From Lunularia cruciata (lineage: Eukaryota > Streptophyta > Marchantiopsida > Lunulariales > Lunulariaceae): 64,000 bases of DNA. Of the stretch, positions 56,135-64,000 are shown one piece after another; positions within the stretch are counted from its first letter, which is position 1, and the number at the start of each line of letters is the position of its first letter. Location of the stretch: NCBI GenBank assembly GCA_948567375.1, contig OX419756.1:67248552-67312551 (forward strand). Direction: 5' to 3'. The position numbers and the translations under genes are program-made. Below the pieces are notes generated by a model. The model saw only the letters and a list, made by a program, of their open reading frames with translations. It did no database searches and was not told the origin of the DNA.

Positions 56135-56830
56135 CTAATTAATTGGTTCTCCTGCAAACAATTTGTGAAAGAACACCGCTTGGTGTTTCATCACGTAAGT
56201 TGTTCTCTCCGGCTTCAGGATTGCTATCAGAGCACTCACAATTCCCCTCTTGACAGGATCTTTATAGCTCTTGACTTTGTACATATTCTTCGTCTGCTTT
56301 GACGAGAATGCATCCCTCACTTCTTGGGTTTCTTGGGCTATCTCTCCCTTCCCCAAGAATGTGGCCCCTTGCTCCGAGCCTGCTTCCTTCTCGAGTACTA
56401 GTCTCCAATCCAACTCTGTCTAGCGAGCCGGATTTCCTCTCTTCCCTTCTTCCTCGGGTCCATCGAGACACTGGCTCTTGATGATCTCAATCATGAACCC
56501 CGGAAAACTAACATTCCAATTCCATGCCAAGAATGTAATCCAAAGTTAGCTCAAAACTTCTATTCTTGCGATTACATCTAACCTCCGAATCGCATGATTC
56601 CTCACTGTGAATTTGGAGTTCTTCTTTCCTCCTCCCATCTCTCCTGATTTCTCACTGTTTCTTGGTTTCACTCTTGCGACTTCTCCCTTACACACTAGCG
56701 TGTCTCCAACTCTATTTCCCTTCCCCCAATCACCTTCAGGACGCCTTCTTAACGGCGAAGGAAAATTGCTCGACATTGCTTCGTTGCGAGCTTGATTTTT
56801 ATAGAGTTGCACTTTTTTGTCTTTCTTCAC
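56135..56830 (-). pseudogene. G2 gag-like core
   Basis: Two minus-strand frames (56830-56546 and 56413-56135) read SKFTVRNHAIRRLDVIARIE, then WRLVLEKEAGSEQGATFLGK, KNMYKVKSYKDPVKRGIV and ERTTYVMKHQAVFFHKLFAG. The same sequence of motifs is present at 32587-32117 and 62711-63418, the last with about half the residues identical. A stop near 56545 separates the frames. No known domain could be named. I call it gag-like from its position and lack of enzyme motifs. Confidence 0.45.
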
Positions 56831-57189
56831 TTTGAGTTTCTAACAAGAAATCACACCTCCTGCATGCGCCTGTCACTGTCAGCCGTACTTTGCGAGTATG
56901 GGCCACCGGTTTTGAATGGTCCCTTCTTGAATTTCTCACCCCGACAAAAGGTTGTTAGACTGACTTCACCTCGGGTTGAGCTCCCTCTGATATGAAGACT
57001 CCTTACTTTGGGTTGTATGCTGACAGGGCATTTCCAAGTACTTCACCTTATGACCCGAAGTCACTTTACTTTGGGTGTCATCCCAAAGACTCTTTTTTTC
57101 ACCTTCTTTGGCCATACAAGAGCAATTCAACTTCTCTATACACTTCTTCTTCTTTATTTTGAAAAAAAACAAAAAATGTGCGCACCACA

Positions 57190-58310
57190 GTCCTACAAGG
57201 AGGCATGTTCTTTTAGTGAAAAGGATGAGTGGTTTGGTTCAATGGAGAGGGAGATGGAATCCTTAAGGGATAACAAGACTTAGGAGCTAGTTAGGTTACC
57301 TAAGGATCAACAAGTGATAAATTGCAAGTGGATTTACAAGTTGAAGGAGGGGCTTAAGAAGGGATCTAAGATATACAATGCTAGGTTGGTAGCTAAGAGG
57401 TTCACTTTAGAGAAGGGGTGGACTATAACAAGATCTTTTCTCCTATTGCAAAGTATTCACAATATGTCTATTTTGTATGCTTGTTGCATTATTTGGTCGT
57501 ACCTTAGATCAAATGGATGTTATCATGGCATTTCTTTATAGCACCTTGGATGAAAGGATCTTCATGAGACAACCCATGGGGTTTTTGAGGAAAGGTCAAG
57601 AGGACAAGGTGTGCAGATTGTTGAAGTCCTTGTATGGATTGAAGCAAGCACCTTGTCAATAAAACAAGAGGTTTGATGAGTTTATGCATGCTTAGGGTTT
57701 CAATAGGAGTTTATTTGATCCATGTGTGTACATGAAACCGGTGAGAAATCAGTCATTTGGTTTTATTATTCTTATGTTGTATGTGGATGACATGTTGATA
57801 GCTGCCAAGGATAGATCTGAGGTGAAGCTCAAAGTGCTCTTGAGTTTGGAGTTCAAGATAAAGGATCTAAGGTTGGCCACAAGTATATTAGGCATGGAGA
57901 TCAATAGGAATTTGGGCACAAGTCAGTTTGGTTGACGCAGAGTAAGTAGGTTAGGAAGGTACTTACTAGGTTCAACATGGAGAACTATAAACAAGTAAGT
58001 ACTCCTCTAGCTCCTTATTTCAAGCTTCCATTAGCATGTTGTCCTATAGATGCTATGGAGAAGGATTTGATGGCTACCATTCCTTATGAGAAAGTTGTTG
58101 GGAGCCTCAAGTACTTGATGACTTACACTAGACCTGATCTTGCCCTAGCAATGGGTAAGGTGTGTAGGTATATATCAAATCTAGGAAGGACACATTTGGA
58201 AGCAATTAAGTGGATTCTTAGGTATTTGAGAGGTACACTAGACTATGGGCTCTTATTTGATGAAAGATCAATGATATGCCGCATTACTAGATGGCTATGT
58301 AGATGTTGAC
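57190..58310 (+). pseudogene. Copia 2 reverse transcriptase
   Basis: After the insertion the frame resumes with YKEACSFSEKDEWFGSMERE, then NCKWIYKLKEGLKKGSKIY, DERIFMRQPMGFLRKGQEDK, CRLLKSLYGLKQAP and LYVDDMLIAAKDRSEVK with an intact catalytic Asp pair, then YTRPDLALAMGKVCRYIS. Several shifts and stops occur. Confidence 0.85.
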
Positions 58311-58742
58311 TATGGAAAAAATCAAGACAAGTAGAGGTCAACAATAGGGTATGTATTCACACTTGGTGGTGAGTGCATTAGTTGGAGATCTACCTTGCAA
58401 ACGTGTGTTGCACAATCTACTATAGAAGCAAAGTATGTTGCAACAAAAGAAGCAGCAAAGGAGGTGATTTGGTTGGATAGACTTGTTGTTGAGATGGGGC
58501 TATTGCATGGGAATGTAATGCTTCATTGTGATAATCAAAGTGCTTTACACCTAGCTGGAAATCAGGTAATGGACAGCAAGGTTAAGCACATAGACATCAT
58601 GTACCACTTTCTTAGGCAAGTTGTGTCAGAGAAAAAGTTTGAGCTAGTCAAGATTGATGGTAAACTCAACCGTGCTGATGCCTTTACCAAAGTCATACCT
58701 TTACAAGTTTCTCCAGGCATTGTGCTGCCCTGCAGGTTGTGA
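58311..58742 (+). pseudogene. Copia 2 RNase H
   Basis: It reads CVAQSTIEAKYVATKEAAKE, VIWLDRLVVEMG, LHCDNQSALHLAGNQV, KHIDIMYHFLRQVV and LNRADAFTKVIP. The catalytic Asp of HCDNQS and the Glu of TIEAKY are present. It ends shortly before the polypurine tract. Confidence 0.85.
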
Positions 58743-58940
58743 AAGTGGAGCATGCATAAGGTGACTTAGCATTGGAGGTGACCTTGTCTGTTTTAGTTAC
58801 TCTGTCCCTATATGAGCTACGGTTATAATTTCTAGTTTATCCTTGTTAAAGGAAGGATCAACCAATTGGATATTTGTCTATTACTTCCCATTTTATGATA
58901 AACTGTTTAGCAAGGTTACTAACCCCAAGACAAGAGTCAA

Positions 58941-58961
58941 AGGGGGGGAGGGGGGGGAGGG
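58941..58961 (+). other. Polypurine tract of Copia 2
   Basis: A G-rich run (AGGGGGGGAGGGGGGGGAGG) lies three bases before the LTR start TGTTAGGATTTAC at 58964, the standard position for plus-strand priming. Confidence 0.8.
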
Positions 58962-58963
58962 TT

Positions 58964-59165
58964 TGTTAGGATTTACTCTTATGCCTTAAATTGTAAGTGG
59001 GATTGATCTTTAGCAAGTTTGTGGTTAGAGTGAACGGAGAGAGTGTTGGATCCCTTGACTTGAATGACACACATGTGGTGAGCCTGGGGGTCCATAAAGA
59101 TTTTCTTGAAGCATTCTCGTGGATGTAGCCTCACATAGAGGTGAACCATGTACTTCTGTGTAATG
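58964..59165 (+). repeat. Copia 2 3' LTR, truncated
   Basis: It starts TGTTAGGATTTACTC and matches 42328-42441 plus 48120-48230. Its 3' part is replaced from about 59165 by G1 gag-like sequence (GACAAGGAGTAGAGACAAG). Confidence 0.7.
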
Positions 59166-60990
59166 TAGACAAGGAGTAGAGACAAGTCTCCAAATCTTGA
59201 GCTCCAAGGAGGCAATGGAACATGAAAGATATGTGTTTATTCTAAGCCCCACATTGCTTGAATTACCTAAGCTACCCAAACTCATGAATGTGTCTCCAAA
59301 AAAAGTAATACATGTCCAAGAGATGTCTCAAAAAGCCATTTCAAAAAAAATTAAAGAACCAATGTGAAAATTGAGTGCACAAGAAGAGAAGGAGGTGTTG
59401 AAGATGATGCCTAGAATAGGTCTGCAAATAATATCCTTATTTTATTGATGTTAACCTTGGATAAATACTATGCCATGTATGAGAGGAACTATCCAAATGC
59501 ATGCAACTATGCATATATAGTATCTACTATGCATGTCCAGTTGGAAAATTACAAAACAAAGGAGGAAATGCTAAGGAGTGAAGTCTAGTGGCATTGCCAA
59601 GAGTACAAGAAGCAATGTTCCCAAGAAATTGTGTTGCAATGAAAGTTGGATGTGATGAAGGAATCCAATGTAGAGATGACATTGCAGATGAAAGTGTTGA
59701 TGTAGGAGTTGGTGGATCTTTGCCAAATGTCAAGGAATGAAAAGGCAAAGCTAGAAGGAGAGAATAGACTTCTAAAGGAGAATTTAAAAGGATCTTTGGA
59801 AGGAGTCCAAAGACTTGCAAAGATACACCTAAGGAAAAGAAAGAGTGTGAATGAGGAATTGGAGACATTGAAGACCAATTTAATATGGGAGAGCTAGAGG
59901 GCTGAAGAAAAAATAAAGCAATTGCAACCTAATTTGACCTAATTGACTACAAACCATGAATTGATGGACATCTAGAAAATGAGCTACAAGGAGGTCTCTG
60001 CAACCTATAAGAAGGAAATCACGATTTGATTGTAGGAGTATTAAGAATTATTGGTCTTATAAAAGAAGCTAGTACAATTGTAGCAAGAATTTCACATTGC
60101 AACTCTGTTGATGAATCATGAGAAGCATGGAAGTAGAAAATGATGTCAAAGAAAATCAAGACTTCATCAGGTAAATTATGTGAGGAGGGTGAGGTAAATA
60201 GTTTGTTTGGTTGTGAAGGGATCTGATGAGGAGAAATGGCCAAAGATCATAGAGAGAGTATGTGCAAAGCTATTCAAGATCATCAAGGAGTTAATTGAAG
60301 CAACAAATATAATGAGGCACACAAACCTGGTTGGCCCACCAAAATTGATGCAACCTCTCAAAGACCAGACATTGAACACATAGCATTAGGAACTAGAGTT
60401 AAGATTGAGCATGAGTTCAAAGAAATTAGGGAGAATTTGCGGTTGGCATTATTAAAAGGTCAAGAACTATTAAAGTGTGCAATAAATGACTTAGAACAAA
60501 AGGACTCAGTAAAACAAGAACATGTTGAAACATCAGTACCCTCTTGTATCTACCTAGGGCAGTAGGACCATTAGTGACCAGGGAGGATAGTAAGTTAGCA
60601 CTTTCTGGATTTCTATCTTGGATGATAGCCATTTTTTTAGGTTTCTTCATGGTATTTACCCAATGCCTGCAAATATTTAAATCAATTTTTCCACATGCTA
60701 TTTTTATAGTGTACAAGTGGTGAATACAATGAGAGAGCTTCATCTCTTTTTTTAATTGCTTGTAAAATTTTCTTCCATTCATACTTGTGCCTTGGTGAAG
60801 AATCTTGGTTCCTAGTTGCTTCATGTGTGTTTTATTCTTATCTCCTTTGCAATCATTTGGATGCAACATGTTGATAAATTCACTATGCTATAGTATTGCA
60901 AGTAACCAAAGTGCAAAGATTAAATGAAATGGTTGTCCAAAGATGTTGCAATCTTTGGAAGATAATGCCTTTGAAACTGTGGAACATTGG
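59166..60990 (+). pseudogene. G1 gag-like coding region with LTR-like tail, copy 3
   Basis: The plus strand reads FILSPTLLELPKLPKLMN, SAQEEKEVLKMMPRIG-like and YERNYPNACNYAYIV segments, the coiled coil at 59709-59897 (SRNEKAKLEGENRLLKENLK), and further on a KIIKELIEATN segment near 60275. The 3' part (60560-60990) resembles the start of the inverted-repeat arms. Order and sequence match the copies at 9960-11560 and 26500-28604. Stops are frequent. Confidence 0.5.
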
Positions 60991-61679
60991 TCTCTAGAAA
61001 ATTTTCAATAAGTTCTTCAAAAGGAGTGAGGATCTCTAGAAGATATGTTCCTTGACATTTATCCATGGCCAACTCAAATCTTCAATATTTCACATACTGT
61101 TTTGAATTTTCATCTTGAAAGGCTTCAATTACAAAATTATCCTTCTACACAAATGGTGTACTATGCCAAAGGTATTTACAACCACACAGGTGTCTTCCAT
61201 GCCAAAATTCTCTTCCACACCAAAGGTTTCTTCCATGCCAAAGGTGTCCTCCAACAATTACAAAGGTCTCTTGCACCAGAGGTATCTAAAACTTAAATGA
61301 TCAGAACTTTTGCTATAGACCCAAATGCAAAAAATTTTGTGTCAATGGAGAGTCCTGAGAAAATGCTTTTACCACGATAAAGATTGCTCCATTTGACATG
61401 GAACCACAAAGATATCAACCCTTAAGTGCATACATCAAAATTCCTTCATGGAGAAAACTATTCCATGTTGAAGGTTGGTAGCAACAAAGGTCTTAAGGGC
61501 AAAGTACTTTGGGACCATCCCCTTTTGTACCTTGGCATACGGAAAAGTTGAAGCTAAATAACCACTCAGTGGTTTCTTACCTAAACATAACAATATGCTT
61601 CTATATCTCAGACAAAAAGTAGAAATATGGAACAAACTTGCGCTTTGACAAAAGATGGGGTGCTATAGTCTACATCAGT
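60991..61679. other. No gene recognised; short degenerate repeats
   Basis: Around 61150-61290 units like TTCCATGCCAAAGGTGTC recur, reminiscent of the arrays in the inverted-repeat arms. Frames over these give repetitive peptides (AKILFHTKGFFHAKG) that I attribute to the repeat and not to a gene. Confidence 0.3.
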
Positions 61680-62282
61680 AGAACCTTATACAATGAATAG
61701 CCCATCAGCTGAGTATTGCAGACCAAATGAAGGGTAAATTTTGCATAATTTACAATACTTCAAATCAAAATCCTTCAAATGGTATCAAGATGTGCCTTCC
61801 TTGGTGCTTGTACAGATTGACTCATTCACCCAAGAGCATAACTTATATCTGGTCTAGTATGAGTGAAATAAATCAAACTTCCAACTATCTATCTATATAT
61901 ATTTGGATCAGCCAACAATTCACCATCTTTAACACTCTACTCAATAGAAGTTGTGAGAGGAGTGGGAATAGGCTTACATACCATCATACAATACTTCTCC
62001 AACATGTTGAGAGAATAATGACATTGTGATAAATAAAGGATATTGTTGTCTTGGATAAAATCAATATCCAAGAAGTATTTGAGTTCTCCCAAGTCCACAT
62101 CAAAATCCTGCTTTAAAGTATTTTTTATTTATGAATGAGATATTGACACGTACTTGTGATAATAAGGTTATCAACACATCTTTTATTTCTGAATGAGATA
62201 TTGACATATATAGGTGATAATAAGGTTATCAACAAAGATGATCAATAAAACCATACTATCACCAACTTGTACTCAATATAGC
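61680..62282 (-). pseudogene. Copia reverse transcriptase C-terminal fragment, third element
   Basis: On the minus strand it reads SMVLLIIFVDNLIIT (worn YVDD), DVDLGELKYFLDIDFIQ, LNMLEKYCMMVCKPIPTPL and GSLIYFTHTRPDISYALG, typical of Copia RT. A 58-bp tandem duplication (GAATGAGATATTGACA at 62133 and 62191) lies in it. It is cut at 62282 by a G2 copy. Confidence 0.75.
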
Positions 62283-63418
62283 TGTGGTACCCACATTTTT
62301 TGTGTTTTTCAGTTTTTGTTCTATTTTGAAAAAGAAGTGTACAAAAAAAGTCATATTGAGCCCAAATGGCATTAGAAGGAGAAGAATTGTGTCTTCGGGT
62401 TGAAACCCAAAGTAACGTGACTTTGAGTTAGAAGCAAAGTACTTGGATCAGACCTGGCTAGAGAAATCCAAAGTAAGGGAACTTTGTCGTGGGGTGATCA
62501 ACCCAATGCAAAGATGGCGTAACAACTTCCCTTCGGATGGGTCAATCAAGAAAGTACATGCAAAGAAACAGCAAACAAGGCACAAACTACTAACCTGGAT
62601 AACACCAAGAGGAATTTATGCAGAAAAGGTGAGTCTCAGTGAAGAGGGACGGAGGAATAGCTGATCAATGAAGAACTATAAAATCTGGACTTTGTTGAGG
62701 GAATTTCAAAATGTCACACAAGTATCCCAAGCCATTGAGTAGTCGATCCAAGGGAGTGCATGTAGCCAAGCCAGTCAAGCATTTGATGTTTAACGGTTCT
62801 GAAGGAGTTAGGATCTCAAGACCAAGAGATGGTAGAATTATCTTTAAGGTATCACGTGTTAGAGATTGCACAATGCCAAAGAAGGGTGAGAAGAATAGTC
62901 CTTCACTTGTAGTGAGAAATCTAGTGATTCAAAGGTTAGACATGATAGCGTGGATTGAAATATTGAGAAGACTTTGGATCACTTTTTTGGCATGGAACTA
63001 GAATTTGAGTTTTCTAGGGTTCATGGTAGAAGTAGCATCAAATATGAAGGGAAGAGCAGAAATGTGGCTCAGTAGACAAAGTCAGTTTGGAGGGTGGTAT
63101 TAGGAAGAGAGGCCGGTGAGGAAACTGGGGCAACTTTTCTTGGGAAAGGAGAGTCTATGGAGGAAACGGATGAAATTCAAAATTCCTTCACGACACCATG
63201 CACAAAGAACGGGTACAAAGTAGATACCTATCAGGACCCAATCAGGCAAAGCATCATTGGGGCAATGATGGCACTCTTCAAGCCTGATCACACGACATAT
63301 GTAATGAAGCATCAGGCAATCTTCTTCCACCAGATGTTTGCAGGTGCGCCAATGAATTGGGGAAGTGCTTTCACCAAAGAACACAATAGATGGTGTGGTG
63401 TTAGAGAGATCAAGATGT
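62283..63418 (+). mobile_element. G2 element copy, 3' truncated, plus orientation
   Basis: It starts TGTGGTACCCACATTTTTTG at 62283, inside the Copia RT fragment. A leader with AAAGTAA-type repeated phrases is followed by a gag-like part: SLVVRNLVIQRLDMIAWIE at about 62900, then 63094-63418 with GATFLGKGESMEE, KNGYKVDTYQDPIRQ and TTYVMKHQAIFFHQMF. Similarity to the copy at 32117-32587 stops at GAGATCAAGATG near 63418, so acidic and coiled-coil parts are missing. Confidence 0.6.
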
Positions 63419-64000
63419 AGTGTGTGATGGGGGATTTGGCACATAGATAGACATCTACACTGATCTCATACAGAGGAGTAGGGCTATTATCTATGGAAGA
63501 GATGGCACCTATAGTGTTTTTAGGTAGTTTGGCTCTCTTGGTATCCTAGTTTCCTCTTGTTTTATGGTTGTTGATAGGCCAATTTTGGATACATATGTGA
63601 TCGAGGTGGGAAAGGGATCCTCTTCTCTCTATGTGTTATTGCTCTACATGAGAGATGGTCTATCCCCATAGGCACAAGAGGACCTTCCATCCTTTTCTTC
63701 ACTACTGTTAGATTGGACTAGAGGTTTTCAATCTTCCTTGATGGAGTGACAATGTCAACATCTGCTACATTTTCTCTAAGTTAACTCATCCATTCCTTGG
63801 ACCACTAGAGCACATCTTTTCTCTTGCTCTAACAAGGATGCAAGCTCTTGGCTTATAGCTTGACTATGCATTAAAGCATTCCTACTTGCACCAACCACCT
63901 TCTCTACAGCAATGAGGTTCCATCTAAGTTTAGTCCACTCATGTGTATCTTTGTTACTCACTTGTGAGTGTGGTTCTACACTAGATGCATCAATGGTCCA
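63419..64000. other. No gene recognised; possible gag remnant on the minus strand
   Basis: A minus-strand frame at 63961-63776 (TKLRWNLIAVEKVVGASRNA, then SQELASLLEQEKRCA) is helix-rich and could be part of a gag. It may extend beyond the window. The rest shows no coding signal. Confidence 0.25.

Larger units (their letters stand above)
53404..57189 (-). mobile_element. G2 element: complete 3786-bp insertion without RT, with perfect target duplication
   Basis: The insert is flanked by GTCCT on both sides (53399-53403 and 57190-57194), and the Copia reading frame continues across the junction. Its outer bases on the plus strand are TGTGACAACCCGG and GCGCACCACA, so both ends obey TG...CA. On the minus strand it starts TGTGGTGCGCACATTTTTTG. 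It encodes a gag-like ORF, an acidic ORF and a coiled-coil ORF, but no protease, RT or integrase motif. I found no direct terminal repeat. Relatives lie at 19591-21735, 30745-33480 and 62283-63418. It could be a gag-only non-autonomous LTR derivative or another class. Confidence 0.75.
50600..59165 (+). mobile_element. Decayed Copia retrotransposon 2, split by a G2 element
   Basis: The order is gag (50823-51680), protease, integrase (52199-53060), [insertion 53404-57189], RT, RNase H, polypurine tract and a truncated 3' LTR. A degenerate TGGTATAGAATCC at 50612 could be the worn primer-binding site. Multiple stops break every domain. The 3' LTR is cut at 59165 by G1 sequence. Confidence 0.85.

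Noticed and set aside
58941-58961. G-rich run as a G-quadruplex regulatory element
   Set aside because: Its place directly before an LTR start explains it as the polypurine tract.
1-64000. CRISPR arrays, bacterial operons, tRNA or rRNA genes
   Set aside because: No spaced direct repeats of CRISPR type, no clustered prokaryotic-type genes, and no cloverleaf or rRNA-like segment was noticed. All content fits plant nuclear repeats.

Overview
The window looks like nuclear DNA from a land plant with a large, repeat-rich genome. It is AT-rich, has no operon structure, and is dominated by decayed LTR retrotransposons of plant type (Copia, chromodomain Gypsy, and Gypsy with large LTR-like arms). A gymnosperm-like genome is my guess from the density and decay of old nested elements; nothing here fixes the species. 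I see no intact host gene, rRNA, tRNA or CRISPR array.

Layout. 1-3440 (block A), 22430-26480 (block B), 28605-30744 (block C) and 34731-37890 (block D) are copies of one low-copy sequence that I do not recognise. Each carries a small first-exon-like ORF beginning MADYNDVLGDDD ('type 1', six copies) and a decayed relative ('type 2', four copies). Type 1 and type 2 are mostly divergent around a shared upstream region. Blocks A and D also hold a second, head-to-head type 1 copy, so each is a long inverted repeat. Among the six type 1 copies the first 24 codons differ at six sites, all silent, while the surrounding DNA is full of stops and indels.

Between the blocks lie a large inverted repeat (3620-6231 and 12533-15200) enclosing a deleted Gypsy element, a CENP-B/pogo-type DDE transposase relic (15571-16699), LTR-like pieces beginning TGTAACACC, and three copies of a decayed gag-like, coiled-coil coding region (family G1).

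37891-59165 is a nested stack. A decayed Copia element (37891 to about 42250) is followed by a Copia LTR fragment. That fragment is split by a nearly complete chromodomain Gypsy element (42442-48114) with two 426-bp LTRs, a primer-binding site, a polypurine tract and a 5-bp target duplication. Its LTRs carry arrays that match heat-shock elements, one just upstream of the TATA box. A second Copia element (about 50600-59165) is split by a 3786-bp element (53404-57189) with a perfect 5-bp target duplication. This insert has no reverse transcriptase and no LTRs I could see, and encodes gag-like, acidic and coiled-coil ORFs (family G2). Related G2 pieces lie at 19591-21735, 30745-33480 and 62283-63418.

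The best candidates for something undescribed are the conserved MADYND family with its divergent, inverted arrangement, the G2 element family, and the heat-shock-like LTR of the chromovirus. Coordinates of decayed elements are approximate. All comparisons were made by eye within the window.
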